64,000 bases of DNA, from assembly GCF_000389965.1 (NCBI RefSeq), contig NC_021191.1, forward strand, positions 9,053,501-9,117,500, in the 5' to 3' direction. Each line of letters starts with the position of its first letter. Position 1 is the first letter of the stretch. This DNA is from Actinoplanes sp. N902-109. GTDB lineage: Bacteria; Actinomycetota; Actinomycetes; Mycobacteriales; Micromonosporaceae. Below, piece by piece: positions 16,182 through 25,131 of this stretch. The translations under genes were made by a program, and so were the position numbers. Below the pieces are notes generated by a model. That model was not told where the DNA came from, searched no databases, and was given only the letters and a program-made list of their open reading frames with translations.

Positions 16182-16662
16182 ATCTCTACTCTGCGGACCG
16201 CCGGCTATGAGGTCGTCGAAGGCGACCCGAAGACCGCCGCCGGACGCCGGGCCGTCACCCTGGACAAACACACCGTCGCCGTCCTGCGCGCACACCGCCG
16301 CCACCAACTCGACCGCCGCCACGCCGCCCACCAGACCTGGACCGACTCCGGCTACGTGTTCACCCGCAAGGACGGCGAACCGATCAACCCCAGCTACGCC
16401 ACCACCCGGTTCCGGATCCTCATCGACCGCGCCGGCCTCCCGCCGGTCCGGCTGCACGACCTGCGCCACGGCGCCGCGTCCCTGGCTCACCCTGGTCCTG
16501 GCCGCCGCCCAGCACACCCGCCAACGCATCAAGGAAAAGGCCGCCAAGAACCGGCCCGCCGGACGCGACGAAAAACGAACACCCTCCGAGAAACGACCCG
16601 CCGCCACAAAGAGAAGCCGCAGGTCACGCACCCGCCGACACCAGCATCGTCACGGAAAGTAA
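16182..16662 (+). pseudogene. Tyrosine recombinase (phage/AICE integrase) relic
   Basis: No intact frame exists. One frame reads GYEVVEGDPKTAAGRRAVTL, then a stretch ending in GYVFTRKDGEPINP, and LPPVRLHDLRHGAASLA, the box with the first His-x2-Arg of the catalytic core. It then shifts to a frame reading LVLAAAQHTRQRIKEKAAK, the usual C-terminal tail of actinobacterial integrases. The segment with the second catalytic box and the nucleophilic Tyr is deleted, and the N-terminal half is absent. The relic points at the 3' end of tRNA-Arg about 100 bases away, a common attachment site. Confidence 0.8.
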
Positions 16663-16764
16663 GGGCACCCACGGGGCACCCACACGACACCCACCGTCCA
16701 GACAGGTCGGACAGCAGAAAGGGCCTGAACCACATTCCTGCAGCTCAGACCCTCAATAATCTTG

Positions 16765-16837
16765 TGCGCCCGAAGGGACTCGAACCCCTAACCTTCTGAT
16801 CCGTAGTCAGATGCTCTATCCATTGAGCTACGGGCGC
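16765..16837 (-). tRNA. tRNA-Arg(ACG)
   Basis: This is a 73-nt cloverleaf on the minus strand with acceptor GCGCCCG/CGGGCGC and discriminator A. The anticodon stem TCTGA/TCAGA encloses the loop CTACGGA (anticodon ACG), and the T arm is GGGGTTCGAGTCCC. CCA is not encoded. Its 3' end faces the integrase relic, which suggests it served as an attachment site. Confidence 0.95.
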
Positions 16838-16900
16838 TTGGTGTTGCTTACTGCTTGGTGGTGCTTGGTGCTTTGCCAGCATACACACCGGCTCAACACG

Positions 16901-16991
16901 CGGAGACTCCGGGATTCGAACCCGGGAGGGGCTGTAAAACCCCAACCGCATTAGCAGTGCGGCGCCATAGACCAGACTAGGCGAAGTCTCC
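16901..16991 (-). tRNA. tRNA-Ser(GCT)
   Basis: This is a 91-nt class II tRNA on the minus strand. The acceptor is GGAGACT/AGTCTCC with discriminator G, the anticodon loop is CTGCTAA (GCT) within CGCA/TGCG pairing, there is a long variable arm, and the T arm is CCGGGTTCGAATCCCGG. It lies 63 bases from tRNA-Arg on the same strand, so they may be cotranscribed. Confidence 0.95.
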
Positions 16992-17120
16992 CCGGCGGCT
17001 GCGAGGCCACCGATCGTCGAGGATACCGGACACGATGAGGGCACTTCAAACAGGTATGCCCATCGCGCGCCGGGCGCTCCGACGGGTGGATCGGGAGCGT
17101 AGCGGCTAGGCTCGCTCGGC

Positions 17121-18515
17121 ATGGAGGAGAACCCGCCGACGCCGCGCCGGCCGCGTGCACCGCGGCCCGCCTTCAGCACGCCTGACCAGCCCGAATCTGC
17201 TGCCACGCCGGCGCGCTCGGCGCCTCCGGTGACGTTTCGGCCGCCATCTGCCGACCCCTCCTCCGGTACGCCCGACGCGAACCCGCCGGCACCGGCGTCG
17301 AGGGCGCGCAAGCGGACCCCGGCCAAGAAGGCCACTCCGCCGCGCGACACGCCCGGGGCCACCAAGCCGTCGTCCGAGACCGCTGCGCCCGCCACCGACA
17401 CCGGACCAGAAGCGGGAGAAAGCGTGACGAAAGACACTCAGGGGCCGGGTGAGCCCGCCAAGAAAGCGGCGCCCGTGAAGCGCGCGAGGCCCGCGAAGCA
17501 GACACCGGCGCCCGCCAAGAAGGCCGCATCTGCCGAGGAACACACGGCGACCCGGCCGGCTCCGCCCGCCAAGCAAGCACCCGCTGGGCAGACTGCGGCG
17601 GCCAAGCAAGCGGCACCCGCCAAGAAGACTGCGGCGGCCAAGCAGGCTCCGCCGGCGAAGCGCGCGGCCAAGGCGGTCAAGGCGGCGGCTGCGGAGATCG
17701 CCCCTGCCCTCGTCGAACCGAACAAGGAAACCGTTCCGGACGAGCCCGCCGCCACGCTGATCGAGGAGCAAGCCACCGCAGCGGCGGCAGCCGGGAAGGC
17801 AGTGGAGGCAGCGAAGGCGGCGGCCGTGCCCACACCCGCCGTGCGGACAGCCGAGCAGCCGGCGAACAGCCCGGCGGCCGTTGAGGCGAGGACCGAGGCG
17901 TGGGCGCGGATTCTGGCTGATCCCGGGCATACGCCGGAGTTGCTGGCGTTGACGGCGGTTCGGATGGTGGGGCCGCGCGCGGCGGACTGGGTCCGGGAGG
18001 TCCGGGAGGCCTATCCGGCTGCGGGGGCCGATGCGGTGGCCCGGCTGGCGGCTCGGCAGTTCTCCCGGTTCGGGGCGGTGAGCAGCGTCTTCGCGGCGGT
18101 GGCCGGGTCGTATGCGTCGATCACGTTGCTGGGGGCGGCGGCGCTGACGCAGGCTCAGGTGGCGTTGCACATCGCTGCTGCTTACGGGTTGGATCCGGCC
18201 GATGAGGCGCGGGCTGTCGACCTGCTGGTGCTCGGGCAGGTGCATCCGACGCGGGAGGACGCTGCTGCGGCGTTGGCGGCTGCGACGGATCACTCGTACG
18301 AAGGCACGGGGTTGACCGATGCGGTGTGGCGGCTGGGCAAGGTCGTGACCAGTCAGGCCGGGGCTTGGGCGGGCATCCGGCTGGTCAACCGGTTCTTCCC
18401 GGGCACCAGCCTGCTGGCCGCCACGCTGAGCGGTCACGCGGCGGCGCAGGCCGCGGCGGCCCGGGCGACGGTCTATTACAGCCAGGTGAGCCAGCTGTCC
18501 GGCAGCAGCGTGTAG
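17121..18515 (+). CDS. EcsC-like protein with histone-like Lys/Ala/Pro-rich N-terminus
   Basis: This 464-residue protein has two parts. Residues 1-255 are low complexity with repeated PAKK, AAKQ and PAKQ motifs, basic and disordered, like the tails of actinobacterial histone-like or nucleoid proteins. The C-terminal 200 residues form a compact Ala-rich helical domain (DWVREVREAYPAAGADAVAR, then ALTQAQVALHIAAAYG) that resembles EcsC-family domains. The function is unknown; a membrane-associated or nucleoid-linked role is speculation. Its end overlaps the convergent protease gene by 40 bases. Confidence 0.72.
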   Translation: MEENPPTPRRPRAPRPAFSTPDQPESAATPARSAPPVTFRPPSADPSSGTPDANPPAPASRARKRTPAKKATPPRDTPGATKPSSETAAPATDTGPEAGESVTKDTQGPGEPAKKAAPVKRARPAKQTPAPAKKAASAEEHTATRPAPPAKQAPAGQTAAAKQAAPAKKTAAAKQAPPAKRAAKAVKAAAAEIAPALVEPNKETVPDEPAATLIEEQATAAAAAGKAVEAAKAAAVPTPAVRTAEQPANSPAAVEARTEAWARILADPGHTPELLALTAVRMVGPRAADWVREVREAYPAAGADAVARLAARQFSRFGAVSSVFAAVAGSYASITLLGAAALTQAQVALHIAAAYGLDPADEARAVDLLVLGQVHPTREDAAAALAAATDHSYEGTGLTDAVWRLGKVVTSQAGAWAGIRLVNRFFPGTSLLAATLSGHAAAQAAAARATVYYSQVSQLSGSSV

Positions 18516-19282
18516 CCGACGAAGGCCGCGATGTCGAGGATGCTGTGCGCCACGACGAGCGGCATGACCCGGCCCTTGCGCAGGAAGAAGAGCGCGAAGA
18601 TCACGCCCATGACAGCGTTGCCGACGAAGGCGCCGAAGCCCTGGTAGAGGTGGTAGGAGCCGCGCAGCACCGCGCTGGCGGCCACGATCCACCAGAGCCG
18701 CCAGCTGAAGGTGCGCAGCCGGGTGATCAGATAGCCGACCACGATCACTTCCTCGAGCACGGCGTTCTGGATCGCCGAGAGGATCAGCACCGGCACCGCC
18801 CACCAGACCGGTTGCAGGGCTGCGGGGATGATCCGCGCGTTGAGGCCGAGCTGCGCTGCGACGTACACGAGCAGGAGGCCGGGGATGCCGATGGCCGCAG
18901 CCAGCGCGGTGCCCCAGCCGAGGTCGGCGGCCGGGCGGCGGAAGTCGATGCCGAGCGCCGGGCGGTCCCGGTTGAGCAGGTAGAGCGCGAGGAGCACCGG
19001 GATCAGGGCGAAGATGATCCCGAGCAGCTGGTACGTCAGGTCGAGGTACGGCCGCGGCGACTGGGACGGGTTCAGCGTGGCGGTCTGCTGGGACAGCGGC
19101 TTCCCGGCGGTGAGCTTCGCCACGAGGGACACGACCGCATAGACGGCGGACTGGCCGAGCGACAGCAGCAGCACGATGGCGATTTCCCAGCGCAGCTGGC
19201 TGCGGGTGGCTGGGGGCCGGTCAAGATTCACCGTCACGCGGCCAACTGTAGACGGATCCACTGTCGGGAATTGGGCGGTCAC
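18476..19282 (-). CDS. CPBP-family intramembrane protease
   Basis: From GTG 19282 this is about 268 residues with some seven to eight membrane segments. The three CPBP/Abi motifs are present: EEVIVVGYLITRL (the EE pair, with a variant of the usual FRG), SYHLYQGFGAFVGN, and VVAHSILDI. Family members are glutamic intramembrane proteases related to Rce1, or bacteriocin-immunity proteins. A GTG at 19237 (VTVNLDRPP) is an alternative start. It is divergent from the flavohemoprotein. Confidence 0.8.
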   Translation of the reverse strand: MTAQFPTVDPSTVGRVTVNLDRPPATRSQLRWEIAIVLLLSLGQSAVYAVVSLVAKLTAGKPLSQQTATLNPSQSPRPYLDLTYQLLGIIFALIPVLLALYLLNRDRPALGIDFRRPAADLGWGTALAAAIGIPGLLLVYVAAQLGLNARIIPAALQPVWWAVPVLILSAIQNAVLEEVIVVGYLITRLRTFSWRLWWIVAASAVLRGSYHLYQGFGAFVGNAVMGVIFALFFLRKGRVMPLVVAHSILDIAAFVGYTLLPDSWLTWL

Positions 19283-19334
19283 AATCGCACCTTGCGTGCG
19301 ATGAGTAACCGCTCGGTTTCTCCACGCTGAAGTC

Positions 19335-20447
19335 ATGGGAGACCTCGGACGCTTGCTCAAGGAGAGCTGGAGCCTCGTCGAGGAACGCCAGGACAAGGTC
19401 GCCGGCTATTTCTACGCGCGGCTCTTCCTGTCACATCCCGAACTGCGGGAGCTTTTCCCCGTACACATGGATGCGCAGCGGGCCCGGTTGTTGACCGCTG
19501 TCGTCACCGTCATGCAGTCGATCGATGATCCGGTCCGGATCGACCAGTACCTGCACGAGCTGGGCCGGGACCACCGTAAGTTCCGGGTGGACGCCGAGCA
19601 CTACGAGATCCTGGGCGCTGCGCTGATCGAGGCTCTGCGACAGGTCGCCGGGGCGCAGTGGGATGCCGAGTACGACCGGGCCTGGGCCGAGGCGTACGCC
19701 ATGATCACCGAGAAGATGCTGGCCGGGGCGGCCGCCGACACCAACCCGCCGTTCTGGCACGCCGAGGTGGTCGCGCACGAGCGGCGCGGGCACGACATCG
19801 CGGTGTTCACCGTGCGGCCGCTGCAACCGCTGGACTTCCGCGCCGGGCAGCACCTGAGCGTGGAGTGCCCGAAGTACCAGCCCCGGTTGTGGCGCCCGTA
19901 CTCGCCGGCCAACGCCCCGCGCCGGGACAACACGATCGACTTCCATGTACGCGCCGTGGGTGCGGGCTGGGTGTCCGGCGCGCTGGTGCGGCGGCTGCAG
20001 GTGGGCGACATGCTCCGGCTGGCCGCGCCGAACGGGGCGATGAACCTGGACCGGCGCTCGACCCGCGACGCGGTGTTCGTGGCCGGCAGCACCGGGCTGG
20101 CCCCGGTGAAGTCGCTGCTGGAGGAGCTGACCCGGTACAACCGGACCCGCTGGGTGCATGTCTTCTTCGGCGCCCGTACCCGCGAGGACCTGTACGACCT
20201 GGCCGACCTCAACCGGCTGGCCGCGCGCTACCCGTGGCTGTCGGTGGTGCCCGCGTGCAGCGAGGACCCGACGTACCCGGGCGAGCGCGGCACGATCCCC
20301 GACGTGGTGGCGCGGTACGGGCCGTGGAACGAGCACGACTTCTTCGTCGCGGGTTCCCATGCGATGGTGCGGGCGACCCTGGGCACGCTGGCCGGGCTGC
20401 AGGTGCCCGCGATCCGGATCAAGTACGACGCCTTCGACGAGTTCTAG
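19335..20447 (+). CDS. Flavohemoprotein (nitric oxide dioxygenase-like)
   Basis: This 370-residue protein fuses a globin domain (1-130) to a ferredoxin-NADP reductase-like FAD domain (140-230) and an NAD domain (235-370). In the globin, Tyr27 matches the B10 distal Tyr, Gln48 the E7 position, and His80 in GRDHRKFRVDAEHY the proximal ligand. RLWRPYSPAN is the FAD-binding R-x-Y-S motif, and GSTGLAPVKSLLEEL binds the nicotinamide. Such enzymes oxidise NO to nitrate with O2 and NAD(P)H. It has the domain order of Hmp but is slightly shorter. Confidence 0.9.
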   Translation: MGDLGRLLKESWSLVEERQDKVAGYFYARLFLSHPELRELFPVHMDAQRARLLTAVVTVMQSIDDPVRIDQYLHELGRDHRKFRVDAEHYEILGAALIEALRQVAGAQWDAEYDRAWAEAYAMITEKMLAGAAADTNPPFWHAEVVAHERRGHDIAVFTVRPLQPLDFRAGQHLSVECPKYQPRLWRPYSPANAPRRDNTIDFHVRAVGAGWVSGALVRRLQVGDMLRLAAPNGAMNLDRRSTRDAVFVAGSTGLAPVKSLLEELTRYNRTRWVHVFFGARTREDLYDLADLNRLAARYPWLSVVPACSEDPTYPGERGTIPDVVARYGPWNEHDFFVAGSHAMVRATLGTLAGLQVPAIRIKYDAFDEF

Positions 20448-20459
20448 GTCAGTCAGGTC

Positions 20460-21995
20460 TCAGTACAGCCAGGGCCGGCCGGTCTGGCTGTACTCCTCGA
20501 CCGGCACCAACGTGGCGTCCGGCGCCATCCGGTCCACGTACAGCCGTCCTTCGAGGTGGTCGATCTCATGGATGACCAGCCGCGCCATGGCCCGGTCGAA
20601 CGACGTGATCACCCGGGTGCCGTCGTAGCGGGCGTGTTCCACGTCCACCCGTAGTGGCCGGGGCACCAGCCCGCGGTAGTCGAAGAACGAGAGACAGCCC
20701 TCGTACTGCTCGTCGGTCTCCCCGGACTCGTCGACGATGCGGGGGTTGAGCAGCACCACCGGCTCCGCGTCGCGCTCGGGTGGGCGCACGATGGCGGCGG
20801 CCAGGCTGAGGCCGATCTGCGGGGCGGCGAGCCCGACGCCCTTGCTGAAGTCGTGCACCGTCTCCAGCCGGTCGAGCGTGGCACGCAGGGCGGAGACGGC
20901 GTCCCGGGCGTCCTGCTCCTCGCGGGGCAGCTGGAAGTGGCGCGCACGCTGGCGGAGCAGGTCCGCGCCGCGCTGCACGATGCCGATACTGCGCATCCGC
21001 TGGCTCGCTCTCGGCTCATGACCGTTGCCGTTGCTCCCGGCCGGCCCGGTGACGCCGGCGCGGGGTTGCCCACGGAACCGCCATTCGAGGCGGTAGCGGG
21101 CGTTGAGCAGGGGCGCGTCGGTCGACCATTCGAAGACCGCCCGCTGGTCGTCGTTGTGACGTTCGAGCGGCGTCCGTACGGGTACTTCGGCGGCCAGGGA
21201 CGTCTCGACGCCCCACACCTGCGGTTCGAACTCGACCGGGAAGTCGAGCCGTACGGTCAGGTTGCGGGTGGGCAGCCGGACCGCCCGCTGGAACCACTGG
21301 CCCCACTTCTCCTCGCCGACGGTGTAGGCGTAGTCGATCGTGGTGCGCCGGCCTGGATAGAGAGGGAACTGGCCGTGGTCGTTGGCGAACAGCAGCCAGA
21401 CTTCCTTGGCGGCGTCCCGGTCGAGCTTGAGCCGCCAGTGCATGGGCTCGGCGGCGTCCCCCTCGCCGGCCACCGCGTGCAGGTCCATCTCGTCGAAGCT
21501 GAGCGGGTGCCGCCGGTGGTGCCGGTTGGAGCCCGCGGGGTCGTGCGGGTACCGGTCCACGGCGATCTTGACCAGGTAGCGGGTGACGGGCTCGACCCCG
21601 GCGTTGTAGAGGGCGCGGCGGATGCGGCAGCGGTAGGCCCCGCCGATGTAGGTCAGCTCGGCGATCTCCTGCTCGACGATGAGCCCGGTGCCGGGCGGCA
21701 TCCACTGCACCGGCACGGGCGGGTCCCTGTGCAGGATGGGGCCGCGGGCATGCCGCAGTTCGTCGTACTCCTGGAATCTCTGCCAGATGACGCCGCCGGC
21801 GGCCAGGACGGCCTCCGCGCGTCGCGCGAAATCCTCGGTGGGTTTGTGCCGGCGTCCCTCGACGTGGCTGACGTAGGAGGGGTCGAAGCCCATTCGGGCG
21901 GCGAGCTGCTTCTTTGTCATCCCGCGTTCGACCCGCCATTGCGCGAGTGCCGAAACAAACTGGTCGGCGGCCCTCTCGACAGGCGAGGTGGTCAT
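20460..21995 (-). CDS. XRE helix-turn-helix fused to peptide deformylase
   Basis: This protein has 511 residues. The N-terminal 65 are an XRE/Cro helix-turn-helix (MTKKQLAARMGFDPSYVSHV). A middle region of about 250 residues is rich in predicted strands with no clear family. The C-terminal 180 are a peptide deformylase with all three metal motifs: GVGLAAPQIG (386-395), EGCLS (432-436, ligand Cys434) and HEIDH (476-480). It would remove N-formyl groups from new proteins, but the DNA-binding domain implies regulation as well. GGGGA before ATG 21995 sets the start; an upstream ATG at 22052 is less likely. It is unlikely to be the housekeeping Def. Confidence 0.88.
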   Translation of the reverse strand: MTTSPVERAADQFVSALAQWRVERGMTKKQLAARMGFDPSYVSHVEGRRHKPTEDFARRAEAVLAAGGVIWQRFQEYDELRHARGPILHRDPPVPVQWMPPGTGLIVEQEIAELTYIGGAYRCRIRRALYNAGVEPVTRYLVKIAVDRYPHDPAGSNRHHRRHPLSFDEMDLHAVAGEGDAAEPMHWRLKLDRDAAKEVWLLFANDHGQFPLYPGRRTTIDYAYTVGEEKWGQWFQRAVRLPTRNLTVRLDFPVEFEPQVWGVETSLAAEVPVRTPLERHNDDQRAVFEWSTDAPLLNARYRLEWRFRGQPRAGVTGPAGSNGNGHEPRASQRMRSIGIVQRGADLLRQRARHFQLPREEQDARDAVSALRATLDRLETVHDFSKGVGLAAPQIGLSLAAAIVRPPERDAEPVVLLNPRIVDESGETDEQYEGCLSFFDYRGLVPRPLRVDVEHARYDGTRVITSFDRAMARLVIHEIDHLEGRLYVDRMAPDATLVPVEEYSQTGRPWLY

Positions 21996-22132
21996 CACGG
22001 ATGTCCCCTTTGCGACAGGAATCTCAGTGTCCATGGCTTCCGGTGTCCACATGGGGCTTGTAGCGCTTTGCCGACAGATACCTTGACGAAACCGGCAACG
22101 CCGCAGCGGTGTGTCAGGTCACCATTGCGTGG

Positions 22133-22153
22133 GGTATTTGTTCCACAAATACC
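22133..22153. promoter_or_regulatory. Perfect 21-bp AT-rich palindrome
   Basis: GGTATTTGT (22133-22141) and ACAAATACC (22145-22153) form a perfect 9-3-9 dyad in the gap between the XRE-deformylase gene and the FhuF-like gene. Its low GC content stands out. It is a candidate operator for the XRE domain or for another regulator; it lies 36 bases from the iron box. Confidence 0.6.
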
Positions 22154-22189
22154 TGTCCGGGGGCGGGTAGATCTGCACGCCAAGCATGG

Positions 22190-22203
22190 TTAGGCTAGCC
22201 TTA
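22190..22203. promoter_or_regulatory. DtxR/IdeR-type iron box
   Basis: TTAGGCTAGCCTTA is close to the DtxR/IdeR/DmdR core TTAGGNTANCCTAA and is almost symmetric around GCTAGC. It stands directly upstream of the FhuF-like gene, which fits repression by iron-loaded IdeR/DmdR. Confidence 0.78.
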
Positions 22204-22322
22204 GCGGTGGACGGTGGGTCATCATGACCGGCCGGACCCCGGGGGACGACGACACGGCGACAGGCAGAGGTGGAAACGGTGCAGATGCAGCGAGACCGCG
22301 CCGGCTGGACCGGCGGCTGCCG

Positions 22323-23132
22323 ATGACCACCGCCCTCGACCGCGCCGTCCATGATCACGCAGCGTTCGACAGAGATCCGCTGGCGCCCGTGACGGCGGCG
22401 CTGCGGGCCATGTTCGGCACCTCCACCGAGCTGCCGGGCCTCGCCCCTGATTTGATCGTCGCCAATCCCACGCAGTGGACGCCCACGGCGGCGCTGGCCG
22501 GTGACACCCTCGACCACCTTCTCGAGTCGTCGCGCCGGCGCTGGCAGGCTCAGCCGCACGCGGCTGCCGCGCTCGCGTGGAAGGCCTACACCTATTGGCT
22601 GGCGCTGCCCGCGGTGCTGGGCTGGGCCTCGGCCCGCCGGGTCCCGCTGCTGACCGGCACCAGCACGTTGATGCATTTCAACGATCCGCGTCCGCTGATC
22701 ACCCTGGGCATGCACCCGGACATCACGGTGGCGGTGCTGCCGTCCGACCCGCTGGCGCTCAGCGGTCTGCCCCAGGTGCGCGTGGTCCCCGGCGAGGCCG
22801 CCCTGCTGGAGGAGCTGCGCCGCTCGCTGCTTGACGAACACCTGACGCCGATGCTGGACGCGATCCACCACCGGGTCCGGCTGGGCAAGCGCACCCTGCT
22901 CGGCTCGCTGGCCTCGGGCGTCGCCTATGCGGTGCTGCGCTCAGCGGACGTGATGCCGGGCTCCTCGGCCACGAACATCGACATACTGCTGGGCACCCTG
23001 GGCGTCGACGACCTGATCGAGCTCGTGCCGGACCGCACCGGCAAGCTCGACGTCCAGCGCAAGACCTGCTGCCTGGCGTTCACGCTGCCCAACCCCAAGG
23101 TGTGCATCGGCTGCTGCATCAAGCCGAGCTGA
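22323..23132 (+). CDS. FhuF-like ferric-siderophore reductase, [2Fe-2S] protein
   Basis: From ATG 22323 the product has 269 residues. Its end carries a Cys cluster at 249, 250, 261, 264 and 265 (TCCLAFTLPNPKVCIGCC), the C-C-x10-C-x2-C motif that binds a [2Fe-2S] centre in FhuF-type reductases. These reduce ferric siderophores in the cytoplasm to release iron. ATG 22224 is in frame, but the stretch between uses AGA, GGA and GCA codons and looks like 5' leader. The iron box at 22190 predicts expression under iron starvation. Confidence 0.82.
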   Translation: MTTALDRAVHDHAAFDRDPLAPVTAALRAMFGTSTELPGLAPDLIVANPTQWTPTAALAGDTLDHLLESSRRRWQAQPHAAAALAWKAYTYWLALPAVLGWASARRVPLLTGTSTLMHFNDPRPLITLGMHPDITVAVLPSDPLALSGLPQVRVVPGEAALLEELRRSLLDEHLTPMLDAIHHRVRLGKRTLLGSLASGVAYAVLRSADVMPGSSATNIDILLGTLGVDDLIELVPDRTGKLDVQRKTCCLAFTLPNPKVCIGCCIKPS

Positions 23133-23163
23133 GCAGCGCCCTCGCCACCCCGGCCGGCGGTGC

Positions 23164-25131
23164 TCAGCCGAGCGTCGCCTGCGGGTCGTCCACCAGGTCG
23201 CGCACGTCCCAGACCCATGCCCCGCCGGTCCAGGTGGGCTGGAAGCCGAGCAGGTCCGTCATCGCCCGGAGCATCTCGATGTCCCGCACCTGTGGCGTGA
23301 GCACCACCACACCGGCCTTCCAGTAGCGCAGGTCGGCCAGCGTCATCTCGCGCCGGGTGGCAGTGATCTCCGGGGTCGGGTTGCCCTGCTTGATCGAGGT
23401 CATCAGGCCGCTGGTGGGCCGCCACGGCGGCGCGAACACCGCGGACTTGTCGGTCGGGTCGAGCGGGTTCTGGGTGGGCAGCAGCGCATAGGCACTGGCG
23501 ATGCGCAGGTCCTGCCCGGTGTACGCGCTCCAGCGCAGCGGGTCGGGGTAGGAGCTGTCCGTCAGCGGCAGCGTGACCATCGTGTGGTCGTCGTCGACGT
23601 ACTGCCGCCAGGCGCCGGACGTGACGAAATCGGGCACCGGGTCCATCCGCGTGGTGCGCAGCGGGGTGGGCGCGAGAGGCACCAGCGCCATCGCCACCGC
23701 GGTGATCATCGCGACCCGGACCGGCCCGCGCGCCGAGGGCTGCGCCTTCATCAGGTCGGAGGCCTTCTGGCAGCCGAGCGCCAGCACGATCGCGATCAGC
23801 GGGGCGATCGCCATCGCCCAGCGGGTCGGCACGGCCGAGTTGAGCAGCGGCACGCTGTGCAGCCACGACCAGGGACCGGCAATGCCGGTGTCGACACCGT
23901 TGACCCGGATCGTCGGGCCGAGCGACATCGCAGCGAAGAACACGGCGATGCCCGCGATTGCGAGCACCGCGGCGCGACGGCGCATCCACACCACCAGGCC
24001 GGCGAACAGGATGATCAAACCCCAGCCGAAGAACGCGTTCTCCTCGGAGGCGTTCTGGGCGAGGCGGCTCGCGGTCACCGTGTTGCCGGCGATCGAGCGT
24101 TGCGCGTACGCCGTGTAGGAGCCGAGATCCGCACCGAAGTACCGGACGAACTCGGGCAACCCGTGGTAGCTCTGCGGCCCGAAGAACTGCACGTAGAGCG
24201 GGTAGGACAGGGCGGTCAGCGCGGCGACGGCGGTCACCACCAGGGCCCGCAGGAAGGCCCGCGCCTCACCGGGCTCCCGGCGGCGGGTCAGCCCCATGAC
24301 CGCGCAGAAGATGCCGAGCCCGACCGCGGTCATGAACAGGATCTCGAGGTTGATGAACGCCTGCCAGACCAGCAGGCCGGCCAGGATCAGCCCGTTGCGC
24401 ACGGCGCGGCCCGGGCGGCGCAGCTCCAGCGTCCGCCAGATGATCAGCGGGACGAGGAACTGCGAGACGATGTTGGGGTGCCCGCCGGCGTGGGCGATCA
24501 TGCTCGGCGCGAACGTGGCGAACAGCGCACCGACCCAGGCCGCCAGCCGCGAGGTCACGAACTGGCGGGACAGCACCAAATACCACGAGATGCCGGTGCA
24601 TGCCAACGCGAGAGTAAGAAATAAGTTGAACGCCACATGCGGCCCGAACAGGACAGTGATGGGCGTCATCGGCAGTGAAACAGCCAACACCGAGGTGTTG
24701 GCCATCATGTTCACCCCATCGGGGTAATTCATGCGATCGGAGAAGAACGGATAAACGCCATCCGTGAGCACACGCGCACCGTGCGCCAGCATCCACTCAA
24801 AGAATGCTTGGTCCTGCGGATCATCGCGCAACTCATGATCAAGATTGAGCCACAACGGGGCGGTGACGAAGAGCGCTACCGCGATGAACGTCGTGATAGC
24901 GAGCACATCTCGCCAGGTGAGAGAGCGCCACCACCTGGGCTGGGACACCGGCTCGGGATCCCGACCCGCCGCTGTGCGATCAGCGGGTATGACAGAGATC
25001 GGCGCGGCGGCAACATCGCTTTCCAGAGCGATCAGCTCGGCGTCCAGGTCTTCGGCGGCGGCACTGCGATCGGGCGGCAGAACGTTCCCGCCCGCCGACT
25101 GGCCTGTCGAGTCAATACCCGTAATCGTCAT
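23164..25131 (-). CDS. Large polytopic membrane protein, GT-C glycosyltransferase-like
   Basis: From ATG 25131 it has 655 residues: a polar N-terminus of about 75, then some 10-11 membrane segments to about residue 480, and an extracytoplasmic C-terminal domain. The first loop carries DHELRDDPQDQAFFEW, an acidic Asp-rich loop as in GT-C lipid-linked sugar transferases, and later HAGGHPNIVSQFLVP. The donor and acceptor are unknown. An open frame continues to 25317 without coding character. It is divergent from a methyltransferase gene. Confidence 0.72.
   Translation of the reverse strand: MTITGIDSTGQSAGGNVLPPDRSAAAEDLDAELIALESDVAAAPISVIPADRTAAGRDPEPVSQPRWWRSLTWRDVLAITTFIAVALFVTAPLWLNLDHELRDDPQDQAFFEWMLAHGARVLTDGVYPFFSDRMNYPDGVNMMANTSVLAVSLPMTPITVLFGPHVAFNLFLTLALACTGISWYLVLSRQFVTSRLAAWVGALFATFAPSMIAHAGGHPNIVSQFLVPLIIWRTLELRRPGRAVRNGLILAGLLVWQAFINLEILFMTAVGLGIFCAVMGLTRRREPGEARAFLRALVVTAVAALTALSYPLYVQFFGPQSYHGLPEFVRYFGADLGSYTAYAQRSIAGNTVTASRLAQNASEENAFFGWGLIILFAGLVVWMRRRAAVLAIAGIAVFFAAMSLGPTIRVNGVDTGIAGPWSWLHSVPLLNSAVPTRWAMAIAPLIAIVLALGCQKASDLMKAQPSARGPVRVAMITAVAMALVPLAPTPLRTTRMDPVPDFVTSGAWRQYVDDDHTMVTLPLTDSSYPDPLRWSAYTGQDLRIASAYALLPTQNPLDPTDKSAVFAPPWRPTSGLMTSIKQGNPTPEITATRREMTLADLRYWKAGVVVLTPQVRDIEMLRAMTDLLGFQPTWTGGAWVWDVRDLVDDPQATLG

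Noticed and set aside
17106..18803. 565-codon minus-strand frame
   Set aside because: It is an Arg-rich shadow of the EcsC-like gene's repetitive 5' half and the CPBP gene; no domains or sensible start.
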